From Bradyrhizobium japonicum USDA 6 (GTDB lineage: Bacteria > Pseudomonadota > Alphaproteobacteria > Rhizobiales > Xanthobacteraceae): DNA of 64,000 bases. The notes below the pieces were generated by a model. That model ran no database searches and was not told the origin of the DNA. It saw only the letters and a list, made by a program, of their open reading frames with translations. Shown here in pieces: positions 15,432 to 24,790 of the stretch. The translations under genes were made by a program, and so were the position numbers. The number at the start of each line of letters is the position of its first letter. Position 1 is the stretch's first letter. The stretch spans positions 1,652,001 to 1,716,000 of the forward strand of contig NC_017249.1 of the NCBI RefSeq assembly GCF_000284375.1, in the 5' to 3' direction.

Positions 15432-17246
15432 ATGGACGGCATGACCACCGGCGTCATCGAGCAACCGAAAGTCGCGCGCGCACCTTCGGCTTCAAAGATC
15501 TGGCTGAAGGCGATCGAGCTCACCGCGCGCATCGAAACGCTGCCGGGCCGGCTGTTCGCCGACGTCGTCGACGATTGGGCGCGGCGTCAGCCCGCTCGCG
15601 CCGCGTTGGTCGCAGGTGAGACAACGATCGACTACGCAGGCCTCTCGAAGCGCATCAACCGCTATGCGCGCTGGGCGCGCTCGGTCGGCGTGGCCAAGGG
15701 GGATACCGTTGCCCTGATCATGCCGAACGGCATCGACTATGTTGCCGCGTGGCTCGGCATCAGCCGGGTCGGCGGCGTGGTCGCGCTGATCAACACCAGG
15801 CTCGTCGGCCAGTCGCTGGCGCATTGCGTCGATGTCGCCAGGCCGTCGCACGTCATCGTCGCGCACGAGCTCATGGAAGCCTTGGACGGCGCGTCGCCGC
15901 ACCTGAAGACAGAAGCAAAAGTCTGGACCCATGGCGATGTCCGCAGCGAGCGCGCGATCGACGTCGCACTTGCCGCGCTCGAGGACGGGCCGCTCTCGCC
16001 GGACGAGCATGGCGACGTGACGATCAACGACCGGGCCCTGCTGATCTACACCTCCGGGACCACCGGCCTGCCGAAGGCGGCGAGCATCAGCCACCGCCGC
16101 ATCCTCAACTGGGGCTTCTGGTTCGCCGGCCTCACCGGCGCCACCCCGCAGGACCGGCTCTATGATTGCCTGCCGCTGTTCCACTCGGTCGGCGGCATTG
16201 TTGCCCCGTGCAGCATGCTCGCCGCCGGCGGCTCGGTGGTGATCGCGGAAAAATTTTCGGCCTCGAACTTCTGGTCAGACATCGTGCGCCACGATTGCAC
16301 GCTGTTCCAGTACATCGGCGAGCTCTGCCGCTATCTTCTGAAGGCGGCGCCGTCGGAATACGAGAACCGTCACCGCCTGCGGCTCGTCTGCGGCAACGGC
16401 CTGCGCGGCGACATCTGGGAGGATTTCCAGAGCCGCTTCGCCATTCCGCGCATCCTCGAATTCTACGCGGCGACGGAAGGCAATTTCTCGCTATTCAACG
16501 TCGAGGGGCAGCCGGGCGCGATCGGCCGCGTTCCGCCGCTGCTCGCGCATCGCTTTCCGGCGGGTCTCGTCAAGCTCGATCCTGACAGCGGTGCACCGCT
16601 GCGCAACGAAGAGGGCTTTTGCATTGCCAGCGCCAGGGGCGAGGCCGGCGAAGCCATCGGCCGCATTGGCACCGCGGACGAAGGCGGCGGCCGCTTCGAG
16701 GGCTATACCGACGCCGCCGAGACCGAAAAGAAGATTTTGCGCGACGTCTTCGCCAAGGGCGATGCCTGGTTCCGCACCGGCGATCTGATGCGCCTCGACG
16801 ACAAGGGCTTCTTCCATTTCGTCGACCGCATCGGCGACACGTTTCGTTGGAAGGGTGAGAACGTCGCGACATCGGAGGTCAACGACGCCGTGCGCGATTT
16901 CACCGGCGTGATCGATGCCACCACCTATGGCGTCAGCATCCCCGGCACCGACGGCCGCGCCGGCATGAGCGCCATCGTCGTGAACGAGGGCTTTGACATC
17001 GAGGGGCTGCCCGCCCATCTCGCGCGGCGCTTGCCGGCTTATGCCCGCCCCGTCTTCATTCGCATCTCCGGTGAGCTCGATGCGACCGAGACGTTCAAGC
17101 AGAAGAAGGGCGAACTGTCTCGCGATGGCTTTGATCCGAGGTTGATAAGCGATCCGCTGTTCATGCTCGACCCGAAATCGGGCGCCTACGTCGCCTTGGA
17201 CGCGGACGTGTACGCAGGGATCATCAATGGCGCGATCAGGCTCTAG
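15432..17246 (+). CDS. FATP-type long-chain acyl-CoA synthetase
   Basis: The 604-residue AMP-forming ligase has P-loop-like motif YTSGTTGLPKA near residue 210. The FATP/VLACS hallmark FYAATEGNFSLFNVEGQPG lies near residue 345, with the A8-type DRIGDTFRWKGENVATSEV further on. It activates long or very-long acyl chains to the CoA thioester. The C-terminal catalytic Lys lies in the TFKQKKGEL segment. It heads a cluster with an ACP, a second ligase and a reductase, 148 bases before the ACP. The ATG at 15432 is used; another lies nine bases on. Confidence 0.9.
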   Translation: MDGMTTGVIEQPKVARAPSASKIWLKAIELTARIETLPGRLFADVVDDWARRQPARAALVAGETTIDYAGLSKRINRYARWARSVGVAKGDTVALIMPNGIDYVAAWLGISRVGGVVALINTRLVGQSLAHCVDVARPSHVIVAHELMEALDGASPHLKTEAKVWTHGDVRSERAIDVALAALEDGPLSPDEHGDVTINDRALLIYTSGTTGLPKAASISHRRILNWGFWFAGLTGATPQDRLYDCLPLFHSVGGIVAPCSMLAAGGSVVIAEKFSASNFWSDIVRHDCTLFQYIGELCRYLLKAAPSEYENRHRLRLVCGNGLRGDIWEDFQSRFAIPRILEFYAATEGNFSLFNVEGQPGAIGRVPPLLAHRFPAGLVKLDPDSGAPLRNEEGFCIASARGEAGEAIGRIGTADEGGGRFEGYTDAAETEKKILRDVFAKGDAWFRTGDLMRLDDKGFFHFVDRIGDTFRWKGENVATSEVNDAVRDFTGVIDATTYGVSIPGTDGRAGMSAIVVNEGFDIEGLPAHLARRLPAYARPVFIRISGELDATETFKQKKGELSRDGFDPRLISDPLFMLDPKSGAYVALDADVYAGIINGAIRL

Positions 17247-17394
17247 CCGCACGAAAATCCGCCAGATAGGTCCAATTTTATCTGAATTGTCCAAGAAGCC
17301 ATTTACTTCTGTCGGGTAAACAACACGGGCCTTGGGGAGGCGGTCATCAAGAGCCGCTGCAACACGAATCATCAATAACAAGAGTGAGCCAGCC

Positions 17395-17640
17395 ATGTCG
17401 GTAAGGTCAAAGGTCATCGAAGCGATCCAGCAGATCGCCAAGGAGCAGCACGTCACGCTTCCCGCACTCTCGGACGATCTGTCCCTGCACGAGACGGGTT
17501 TCGATTCCCTCGCCTTCGCAATTCTGGTGGCGCGCCTCGAGGACGAGACCGGCGTCGATCCCTTCACCATTTCCGAGGACGTAGCGTTCCCCGCCACCGT
17601 GGGCGATTTCGTGCGGGCCTACGAAAATGTCCCCGCGTGA
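17395..17640 (+). CDS. Stand-alone acyl carrier protein
   Basis: This 81-residue ACP has the phosphopantetheine site ETGFDSLAFA (Ser38) in place of the housekeeping GADSLD motif. Helical segments on both sides and length are normal for a PKS/NRPS-type carrier. It is not the fatty-acid-synthesis AcpP, since it lies apart from fabF/fabG and its motif differs. The stop overlaps the next ligase gene by 14 bases, so the two are tightly coupled. It should receive an acyl group from one of the flanking ligases. Confidence 0.9.
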   Translation: MSVRSKVIEAIQQIAKEQHVTLPALSDDLSLHETGFDSLAFAILVARLEDETGVDPFTISEDVAFPATVGDFVRAYENVPA

Positions 17641-19009
17641 GATCTTCGCGCTTCGCGACTATCTAAGCCCGGAGCTCAAGGGCCGCACGATCTCCGACGC
17701 CCATCATGTGGTGTCGCTGACGGACGTCCTCGGGCATACGGTTCTGGGCGGCGGCTTGCGTGAGTTGGCGGGCCGCTCTGTCCTGCTCAAGCTGTCGGAC
17801 CAGCTCAAATCCGGCCTCGCCATGATCGAGCTCGACGGTGTCGCGCGGCGCATGCTGCTGTGCCCGCCCGATCTCAATCCGGCGCATCTCGATGCGCTGA
17901 TCGCGGACGCCGAGATCGATGCCGTCGTCACCGACCAGCCCGCGCAATGGGCCGCAAAGGCGGTCGCGCTCGTCGTCACCGCGCAATTGCCGCTTCAGGC
18001 CGCCGCGCAGGCCAAGACCGAACGCGCCACGGAATGGCTGATGCTGACGTCCGGCACATCGGGCGTGCCGAAAATCGCCGGCCATACGCTGGAAGCATTG
18101 ACGGGCGCCATCGTCGCCGAAGGCCCTGCGCGCGGACCCGCGCCGGTCTGGGCGACATTCTACGACATTCGCCGCTATGGCGGCCTGCAAATCTTCCTGC
18201 GTGCGGTTCTCTCCGGCGGCTCGATGGTGCTGTCCGATCCGCATGAAGCGCTCGGCGACCACGTCGCGCGCCTGAACGCGGGCCGCGTCTCTCATATCTC
18301 CGGCACGCCATCGCACTGGCGCAAGCTCTTGATGAGCGGCTCGGCTGCGCAGTTCGCGCCGGGATATGTCCGTCTGTCCGGCGAGATCGCCGACCAGGCG
18401 GTGCTCGACGGCCTGAAGGCCGCGTTCCCCAATTCCTCCGTCGGTCATGCCTATGCCTCGACCGAGGCAGGTGTCGGCTTTGCCGTCAATGACGGGCTGG
18501 AGGGTTTTCCGGCCGATTATCTCGGCAACCGCAACGGCGTCGAGATGAAGGTCGTGGATGGCTCGCTGCGCATCCGCTCGACGCGCACGGCGCATGCTTA
18601 CATCGGCCGCAATGCGGCCGCGCTGACCGATGACGACGGGTTCGTCGACAGCGGCGACATCGTCGAGTTGCGCGGCGACCGCTATTATTTCGTCGGGCGC
18701 CGCGGCGGCATCATCAACATCGGGGGGCTGAAGGTTCACCCCGAGGAGATCGAGGCGGTCATCAATCGCCATGCCGATGTGCGGATGTCGCGGGCGAAAT
18801 CGCGCCGCAGCCCGATCACCGGCGGCATCGTCGTCGCCGACGTGATCCTTGCCGACGGCACCGATCAGGCGCGGGCGAAGGAGATCCGCGACCAGATCCT
18901 GGATCAGTGCCGCGCGCAGCTTGCCTCCCACAAGGTGCCGGCGGTGATCCGTTTCGTCGAGGCGCTCGACGTCACCCCGGCCGGAAAACTGGCGCGCACC
19001 GATGCATAA
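17627..19009 (+). CDS. AMP-binding acyl ligase (probable acyl-ACP loading enzyme)
   Basis: This compact 460-residue adenylate-forming enzyme has MLTSGTSGVPKIAGHTL near residue 140, ASTEAGVGFAVNDG near residue 280, and the C-terminal GRRGGIINIGGLKVHPEE hinge region followed by TPAGKLART with the catalytic Lys. It is shorter than typical acyl-CoA ligases (about 500-550). Because its gene overlaps the ACP gene, I infer that it charges that ACP rather than CoA. Its stop region overlaps the SDR start by eight bases. Confidence 0.88.
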   Translation: MSPREIFALRDYLSPELKGRTISDAHHVVSLTDVLGHTVLGGGLRELAGRSVLLKLSDQLKSGLAMIELDGVARRMLLCPPDLNPAHLDALIADAEIDAVVTDQPAQWAAKAVALVVTAQLPLQAAAQAKTERATEWLMLTSGTSGVPKIAGHTLEALTGAIVAEGPARGPAPVWATFYDIRRYGGLQIFLRAVLSGGSMVLSDPHEALGDHVARLNAGRVSHISGTPSHWRKLLMSGSAAQFAPGYVRLSGEIADQAVLDGLKAAFPNSSVGHAYASTEAGVGFAVNDGLEGFPADYLGNRNGVEMKVVDGSLRIRSTRTAHAYIGRNAAALTDDDGFVDSGDIVELRGDRYYFVGRRGGIINIGGLKVHPEEIEAVINRHADVRMSRAKSRRSPITGGIVVADVILADGTDQARAKEIRDQILDQCRAQLASHKVPAVIRFVEALDVTPAGKLARTDA

Positions 19010-19724
19010 CGTCCTCGTCACCGGCGGCAGCCGCGGCATCGGCCTTGCCATCGGCAGGCGGCTGGCTGATGCCGGCTATAACGTGATTGCGGCGGCACGG
19101 CGCGAGAGCGACGAGCTCAGGGCGGCGATCGGCCTCTCCGAAGGGCGCCTGCATTTCCGCGCCTGCGACCTCGCCGTGATCGACGCGATCCCGGCGTTCG
19201 CGAAGCTTATCCGCGACGAGTTCGGCCCGATCTACGGCCTCGTCAACAATGCCGGCCTCGGCACCGAAGGCCTGCTTGCCACCATGCACAATTCCGAGAT
19301 CGAGGCGCTGGTTCAGCTCAACGTACTGTCGCCGATCATTCTCACCAAATATGTCGCGCGCCAGATGATGGCCGATGGTGCCGGGCGCATCATCAACATT
19401 TCCTCGATCATCGCGACCACGGGCTACAACGGCCTCTCCGTCTACGGCGCGACCAAGGCCGCCGCCACCGGCTTCACCCGCTCGCTCGCGCGCGAGGTCG
19501 GCAAGCTCGGCATCACCGTGAACGCGATCGCGCCTGGTTTCATCGACACCGAGCTGACCCACAATCTCTCCGACGAAGGACGCAAGCGCATCGCCGGCCG
19601 TAGCGCACTGCGCCGCCTGCCCGAGACCGACGATGTCGCGCGCATGGTGGAATACCTGCTCGGCGAGGGCGGCCGCAACGTTACCGGTACCGTGTTCACG
19701 ATCGACGCGGGGAATACGGCGTAA
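19002..19724 (+). CDS. SDR oxidoreductase, FabG-like
   Basis: The 240-residue enzyme has an intact classical SDR site: TGGSRGIGLAIG (7-18), NNAG (82-85), NISS (132-135) and YGATK (148-152). Motifs fit a 3-oxoacyl-(ACP) reductase. It closes the four-gene acyl cluster and would reduce a keto group on the ACP-bound or free product. The lack of any ketosynthase in the cluster means chain extension, if any, depends on enzymes elsewhere. Confidence 0.92.
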   Translation: MHNVLVTGGSRGIGLAIGRRLADAGYNVIAAARRESDELRAAIGLSEGRLHFRACDLAVIDAIPAFAKLIRDEFGPIYGLVNNAGLGTEGLLATMHNSEIEALVQLNVLSPIILTKYVARQMMADGAGRIINISSIIATTGYNGLSVYGATKAAATGFTRSLAREVGKLGITVNAIAPGFIDTELTHNLSDEGRKRIAGRSALRRLPETDDVARMVEYLLGEGGRNVTGTVFTIDAGNTA

Positions 19725-19850
19725 GCGGAACTCCGCCGCCACAATTGAGTTGATCCGGCGCAATGACATCAAGCCGGATTTGGTCGTAAGATGCCCCGCA
19801 ATCGATTGGGTTACGTCAATCGATCTGCCCTAATCGAAGGGGAGCAGTCG

Positions 19851-20060
19851 ATGGCCGCGCAGAGCATGACCGCTTCAAATCAGAGTCGGACCGAGCAGCC
19901 TCTTGCGAAGCCGGACGACACCCATTGCACGCCGATGACAAATCAGAATTCGGGCAGTCACGGCTATGAGATGTATCCGCAGCAATTCGTGCGCCTCGTC
20001 GGCTGCCACGACGCCTCGCTCGAGGCCTTGCGCAAGCGCGAGGACGAAAAGCTGCACTAG
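19851..20060 (+). CDS. Hypothetical small protein
   Basis: The 69-residue product has a good ribosome site (AAGGGGAG) before the ATG. It is polar and Gln/Ser/His-rich in the first half (MTASNQSRTEQPLAKPDD) and ends with a short amphipathic helix (DASLEALRKREDEKLH). There is no membrane segment or known domain. It may be a regulator or adaptor. It ends four bases before the convergent next gene. Confidence 0.55.
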   Translation: MAAQSMTASNQSRTEQPLAKPDDTHCTPMTNQNSGSHGYEMYPQQFVRLVGCHDASLEALRKREDEKLH

Positions 20061-20064
20061 GCGT

Positions 20065-20451
20065 TCACGTCGCTTGCTTCGGCAGATCAATCCGGTCGTG
20101 TGAAAATTCCGGCGGTCCTTCGGTCAGGCGGCGGATGCGGCGTTCGCGTTCGTCCGTGGGCAATGCGGGGTCGAGCAGCAGCTCGATCTCGTGCACGGCC
20201 AGCGCCTCGATCCTGGTGGCGTCGGATGCGACCGGCTGGGCCGACGTGAGTGCCGGGGGCGCGATCTTCAGGCCCAGTTCGACCAGCCTGCAGATCGCAG
20301 TCGAACGCGACAGGTGATGAGCTTCAGCCCAGGCGTCGACGGCCGCGGTCAGTCCTTCCGGCATCTTCACTGCGCTAACCGGATCGGGCCCTGTGCGCCG
20401 GTGCATCGGAGCGGTCGAGTCCTTGTTGCCGAAGTCGGGCACCTCGATCAT
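20065..20451 (-). CDS. Hypothetical ribbon-helix-helix-like protein
   Basis: The 128-residue product, with ATG at 20451 after a GAGGGG run, contains VSAVKMPEGLTAAVDAWAEA followed by SRSTAICRLVELGL. The spacing of a short strand (AVKMPEGL) and two helices resembles an RHH/CopG-type DNA-binding fold. The frame stays open to 20670 on the minus strand, which would add 73 low-complexity residues. I consider those non-coding because they contain RMPRP-type basic repeats and run up to the divergent start at 20674. Target sites are unknown; it could be self-regulating or an antitoxin-like solo. Confidence 0.6.
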   Translation of the reverse strand: MIEVPDFGNKDSTAPMHRRTGPDPVSAVKMPEGLTAAVDAWAEAHHLSRSTAICRLVELGLKIAPPALTSAQPVASDATRIEALAVHEIELLLDPALPTDERERRIRRLTEGPPEFSHDRIDLPKQAT

Positions 20452-20673
20452 CCCCTCATCTCTGGAGCTGCCCCTACCATAGCCGCTCTTCCGGCCGGCT
20501 GTTTGACGCGGATCAATGACGGGCCGCGGCATTCGCGGCGGCGCGATCTTGTTGTCCGGGTGCATTTCGGCCAATGATCGGGAATCGAAAGAGGGGACGC
20601 CGGTCGGCGAACCCGGATCGATCCTGCCTCGTATCTTCCTCGGACGCGCTTCCCAACCATCCGGCAACACCCG

Positions 20674-21819
20674 ATGACATCAGGCGAATCCTTCTACGGC
20701 GGCATTCCCGTCTTCCGCGGCTTCACCAGTCTGATGGATCCCGCGCTCTATTCGCCATTGCCTGACGACTGGAGCATCGGCGTTGCCGACATCGTCGATT
20801 CCACCAAGGCGATTGCGGCGCAGCGCTACAAGGCGGTCAACATGGCCGGTGCCGCCGTGATCGCGGCGGTGACGAACGCATTGGAGGGGCGCGAATTCCC
20901 CTTCGTGTTCGGCGGCGACGGCGCGAGTTTTGCGGTCGCGCCGTCCGATCTGGAGGCCGCCCGCGAGGCGCTGGCTGCGACCGCGACCTGGGTGCGGGAA
21001 GATCTCGATCTGACAATGCGCGTGGCGCTGGTGCCGGTGAGCGCCATCCGCGCACAGGGCCTGGACGTGCGCGTCGCGCGCTTCGGTCCGTCGGCCAATT
21101 TGTCCTATGCGATGTTTTCCGGCGGCGGGCTCGCCTGGGCCGACGCCGCCATGAAGCGCGGCGAGTTCGCGGTCGCCGAGGCGCCCGCCGGCACGCAGCC
21201 CGATCTTTCCGGCCTGTCCTGCCGCTTCGAGGTGATGCCGGCCGCGCGCGGCCTGATCCTGTCGGTGCTGGTGATGCCGGCCCGCGGTGGCGATCCGCAA
21301 GCCTTCCGCAAGGTGATCGAGGACATCATCCATCTCGTCGAGCGCAGCCCTGATGGCGGCCGTCCGGTGCCGCCGCAGGGGCCGCTGCTGAAATGGCCGC
21401 CGCAGGGGCTGGAATTCGAAGCCCGCACCAGGCGCGGCGGCCCGCTCATTGCGCGTCGCGCCAGCGTCCTGGCCTACACGCTGTTCGTCTACCTGATCAT
21501 GCGCTTCGACCTCAACGTCGGCGGCTTCGTGCCAAACGTCTACAAGCGTCAGGTGGTCGAGAATTCAGACTTCCGCAAATACGACGACGGCCTGCGCATG
21601 ATCCTCGACTGCACCCCGCAGCTCGCGCGCGCGTTGAGCGACCGTCTCGCGGCCGCGGCGCGCGACGGCGTCGTGCGCTACGGCCTCTACCAGCAGGACG
21701 CCGCGATGATGACCTGTTTCACGCCGTCGGCCCTGCGCAGCGACCACGTCCATTTCATCGACGGCGCGCGCGGCGGTTACGCCTCGGCGGCAACGGCGTT
21801 GAAGGCGATGATGGCCTGA
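20674..21819 (+). CDS. DUF3095 protein (adenylate-cyclase-like fold)
   Basis: The 381-residue protein matches DUF3095 from its first residues (GGIPVFRGFTSLMDP). It shows a class III cyclase-like core: VADIVDSTKAIAAQRYKAVN (about 32-51) resembles the metal-binding strand, and VFGGDGASFAV (about 78-88) resembles the second metal/catalytic loop. A second conserved block, FVYLIMRFDLNVGGFVP, lies near residue 275. Cyclase activity has not been shown for the family as far as I know, so the nucleotide product is inference. Confidence 0.82.
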   Translation: MTSGESFYGGIPVFRGFTSLMDPALYSPLPDDWSIGVADIVDSTKAIAAQRYKAVNMAGAAVIAAVTNALEGREFPFVFGGDGASFAVAPSDLEAAREALAATATWVREDLDLTMRVALVPVSAIRAQGLDVRVARFGPSANLSYAMFSGGGLAWADAAMKRGEFAVAEAPAGTQPDLSGLSCRFEVMPAARGLILSVLVMPARGGDPQAFRKVIEDIIHLVERSPDGGRPVPPQGPLLKWPPQGLEFEARTRRGGPLIARRASVLAYTLFVYLIMRFDLNVGGFVPNVYKRQVVENSDFRKYDDGLRMILDCTPQLARALSDRLAAAARDGVVRYGLYQQDAAMMTCFTPSALRSDHVHFIDGARGGYASAATALKAMMA

Positions 21820-21889
21820 CGCCGCTCTCGTGCTCCGGACGCAGCGCAGCACTCCCGGCGATGCGAAGCATCGTCCGGTGTGATGCGCT

Positions 21890-21929
21890 GCAGAGCCGGG
21901 GCCCAGGGAAGTGTGGGTCCCGGCTCTGC
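21890..21929. repeat. Bradyrhizobium-type palindromic repeat
   Basis: GCAGAGCCGGGGCCCA pairs almost perfectly with TGGGTCCCGGCTCTGC across eight bases, in an intergenic gap between convergent genes. Flanking sequence (GATGCGAAGCATCGTC) is also palindromic. It is consistent with the REP-like elements dispersed in these genomes, and it may act as a terminator for the flanking genes. Confidence 0.7.
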
Positions 21930-22007
21930 GAAGCAGCGCAATGGCGCGTCGAAGACGCGCATAAACGCACTCTTGGCGCCGCATCGCGTCCGAGACACGA
22001 GAGAGGA

Positions 22008-22442
22008 TTACCGTCCCGCGCGCGTCCAGGTCTCGCCGCCGCAGAGCGCGCCGACGCAGCCTTCGACCCGCAGCGAATCCGCACCAGTCACGGAGACGTT
22101 GCTCGCATAGGTGCTGCCGTCATCGGCATTGTAGATCTGGCCCGACCATTTGTTCGGCCCTGAGGGCTCCATGCCGCTGAACAGCGGCAGGCCGATCATC
22201 GCGCGTTTGGCGAGCGCGGGATTGGGATTCTTGCTGTCAGTCGCAGGCTGGCCGGTCGCGGTGTCATAGGGCTCGCGCAACCAGACGATATGACCGCAGA
22301 TGCCGCCGCCGCATTTGCTGATCTTGACGCGCGCATCGCCGGCCTGCGTCAGCCAGGTCCCATCGGCGCTCTGCGCGTGGGCGGCGGTCGCACCGAACAG
22401 TGCGGTCAGGATGACGGAAACGATGGCGAATCTGCCGAACAT
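22008..22442 (-). CDS. DUF2147 periplasmic protein
   Basis: The 144-residue protein has a signal peptide from the ATG at 22442 (MFGRFAIVSVILTALFGATA, cleavage after AHA). Mature DUF2147 features follow: GTWLTQAGDARVKISKC, CGHIVWL, and W.G.IYNADDG..Y with the closing LCGGETWTR. The family forms small lipocalin-like beta-barrels in the periplasm. Four Cys (KCGGGIC and GCVGALC) could make two disulfides. An upstream in-frame start would add 18 residues without a signal character. Confidence 0.88.
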   Translation of the reverse strand: MFGRFAIVSVILTALFGATAAHAQSADGTWLTQAGDARVKISKCGGGICGHIVWLREPYDTATGQPATDSKNPNPALAKRAMIGLPLFSGMEPSGPNKWSGQIYNADDGSTYASNVSVTGADSLRVEGCVGALCGGETWTRAGR

Positions 22443-22550
22443 AGAGAGCCCCCGAAAATGGAGGCGCCTCCATAGCAGTCCGGCAGGATAGTGCAACGCT
22501 GGATGGAATCACATTCCTGCGTTTATCCGCTCACGTTCATTTGCGTGCGC

Positions 22551-23936
22551 TCATTTGCCCCAGCGGGCGAAGGCGACCGAGGCCGCGGTCGACAGCCCGA
22601 ACACCACCATGGCGCCGCCGACCAGTGCGAACAAGGTCCAGGCCGGCGCCTGCGCCATCATGAGACCGACGCCACCGATCGCGACGATCAGAAGCCGCGC
22701 CGTGGATGCCAGCACCGGACCGCCGACGCGCGCCGCGCCTTGCGAGGAGAAGTACAGCGACACGCCCATGCCGAAGAACACGAAGGCCGGACCGGCCCAG
22801 TGGAAATAGCTGTGCGCCGCCGCGGTGACGCCGGGATCCCTGGTGAAGAGCGATACCCACAACGCCGGATCAAGCGCGATGACGAGGCCGATCAGGCCGA
22901 CGGTCAATCCCGAGGCCGTGGCCGCGGTCCAGGCGACACGTCGGGCGCGTTTCAAATGCCCGGCGCCCATCGCCATGCCGACCATCGGCACCGAGGCGAT
23001 ACCGAAGGCGAAGGTGATCGGGATCAGCAGGAATTCCAGCCGCGAGCCGATGCCGTAGCCGGCCAGCATCTCGGTGCCGAAGGTCGCGAGGATTTTTGTG
23101 AAGATCAGAATCGTGAGCACGGTCTGGAGCGGCGACAGGCAGGCGACCGCGCCGACCTTGAGGATGTCCAGGAACATCGCGCGTTCGAAATGGAAGGCGC
23201 GGATCTTCAGCGGCAGCCGGCCGCGGCCGGACAGGAGATACCAGACGAAGAAGATCGCCGCGCAAGTGAAGGCGATGAGCTGGCCGGCGGCGACACCGGG
23301 CATGCCGAATTGCTTCACGCCGAACAGGCCGAGCCCCAGCGTGCCGCCGAGCACGATCTGGAGCGCGCTCGCCCCGATCAGAATCATCGAAGGCAGGCGC
23401 ATGTCGCCGGTGCCGCGGATCACCGAGGCCAGCGTGTTGACGAGCCAGATCGCGACCGCGCCGGAGAACAGCATTTGCGAATAGCCGCTGGCTTCCTCGA
23501 GCACGCGCTCGCGTCCGCCGAGCAGCGTGAAGAAGCTGCGGCCGAAGGCGAGCATCATCACCGTGAAGAACAGTCCGCCGCAGAGGCCGATGATGGCGGC
23601 GTGCAGCGCCAGCGTCGCGGCGCGGTCACGATCGCCTGCGCCGAGCGCGCGGCTGATCGCGGACGAAACGCCGCCGCCCATCGCGCCCGCGCTCATCATT
23701 TGCGTCAGCATCGCGAACGGAAATACCAGCGCGATCGCCGCCAGCGGAATGGTACCGAGCCGGCCGATATAGGAGGTCTCGGCAATCGCAACCAGCGTGC
23801 TGCCGACCATGGCGATCATGTTGGGGATCGCGAGCCGCAGCAGTGTCGGCAGGATCGGCGCCGTCAGCAGGCTCGCAATGGGGGAAGCGACCGGTGCACG
23901 TGGCGGCGCGGCGTCTGCGGAGGCGTCGATCGTCAT
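22551..23936 (-). CDS. MATE-family multidrug/toxin efflux pump
   Basis: The protein has 461 residues with about 12 predicted membrane helices arranged as two homologous halves. MATE hallmarks include the N-lobe IPNMIAMVGSTLVAIAETSY and a related VSPLQT stretch opening the second half (ACLSPLQTVLTILIF). It exports cationic drugs or metabolites using Na+ or H+. The start is the ATG at 23936; a GTG lies two codons earlier. No neighbouring regulator is present. Confidence 0.88.
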   Translation of the reverse strand: MTIDASADAAPPRAPVASPIASLLTAPILPTLLRLAIPNMIAMVGSTLVAIAETSYIGRLGTIPLAAIALVFPFAMLTQMMSAGAMGGGVSSAISRALGAGDRDRAATLALHAAIIGLCGGLFFTVMMLAFGRSFFTLLGGRERVLEEASGYSQMLFSGAVAIWLVNTLASVIRGTGDMRLPSMILIGASALQIVLGGTLGLGLFGVKQFGMPGVAAGQLIAFTCAAIFFVWYLLSGRGRLPLKIRAFHFERAMFLDILKVGAVACLSPLQTVLTILIFTKILATFGTEMLAGYGIGSRLEFLLIPITFAFGIASVPMVGMAMGAGHLKRARRVAWTAATASGLTVGLIGLVIALDPALWVSLFTRDPGVTAAAHSYFHWAGPAFVFFGMGVSLYFSSQGAARVGGPVLASTARLLIVAIGGVGLMMAQAPAWTLFALVGGAMVVFGLSTAASVAFARWGK

Positions 23937-24018
23937 GTTCACCGGGCGGAATATTGGATGATGATCGACATCTTATAGGGCGCAGCATCTTCGCGCCAGT
24001 CCTCCCCTCACGCAGGGC

Positions 24019-24546
24019 TCACCAGGGGAGGCCGCATAGGTCGATGGTGCCCAGCGTCGGCGCGCGGACGATGTTGAAGACGTAGGGCGCCATGTAGTCA
24101 AAGCGGATCCGACCCTCCGGCTGCTCGCAATAGACCTCGCCCTTGAAGGGTAGCCAGCTGCGGGCTTGGTAGAACGCAAAATTGTCCGGTTCGGAGAACA
24201 GCAGCCCGAAACGGACCGCCTCGTTGGCGCGCATGGTGTGGATGGCTGCGTCGATCGCCATGGTCGCGTAGCCGCGACCGCGCCGGTCCTCGCGCGTGCA
24301 GACCCCGCCGATGCCGCCGACATGGACCTTCTGCCCGTTCCAGGTGACGGTGCGGAAATAGATGCCGACATGGCAGACGAGGCCGTCCTCGGGCGTCTCG
24401 ATCAGCACGCGAAGGTCGGCATTGGCCCATTTGACATGGGCCCAGGACGGTTTCTCGGCAGCGTCACGTCCCCAGACCGCGCTGAGCAGGGGCTGTGCGA
24501 TCGGCCACGAGGCGTCGCCATTCAAAATGTCGATCTCGATGCTCAT
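24019..24546 (-). CDS. GNAT-family N-acetyltransferase
   Basis: The 175-residue acyl-CoA-dependent transferase has the A-motif R/Q-x-x-G-x-G/A as REDRRGRGYATMAI (about residue 88), followed by SEPDNFAFYQARSW, the typical motif B tail. It is similar in layout to the AAC(2')-like branch. Substrate is unknown. It is divergent from the superoxide dismutase gene across a 244-base gap. Confidence 0.8.
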   Translation of the reverse strand: MSIEIDILNGDASWPIAQPLLSAVWGRDAAEKPSWAHVKWANADLRVLIETPEDGLVCHVGIYFRTVTWNGQKVHVGGIGGVCTREDRRGRGYATMAIDAAIHTMRANEAVRFGLLFSEPDNFAFYQARSWLPFKGEVYCEQPEGRIRFDYMAPYVFNIVRAPTLGTIDLCGLPW

Positions 24547-24740
24547 CGTTCTGTCTTTCGCAGCTCCGTTCCGTGGAGCATTCGTTCTGTCATAAGCGCT
24601 TCAAAGGCAATGATATTTTGCGGACCAACGCTCGCACCTGGAGAACATTCGCTTGCCCGCGTCGATTTTATGCAATCCGGCCAAGCGACCGCATCACGCA
24701 TTTTCGCAAATTGGCGGTATTTTACGACGGTGGAACCTTC

Positions 24741-24746
24741 TATAAG
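24741..24746 (+). promoter_or_regulatory. Candidate -10 element for sodB
   Basis: TATAAG lies 44 bases before the sodB start, in the gap shared with the divergent GNAT gene. I cannot fix a convincing -35 element; the region 17 bases upstream reads weakly. Confidence 0.3.
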
Positions 24747-24790
24747 AGTCCCCGTTAAGCCAATTCCCCATCAGTCGCGGACAACAACCC

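Noticed and set aside
22491..23978. 495-codon plus-strand open frame over the MATE gene
   Set aside because: Low-complexity Glu/Arg/Gln product antisense to a clear membrane transporter.
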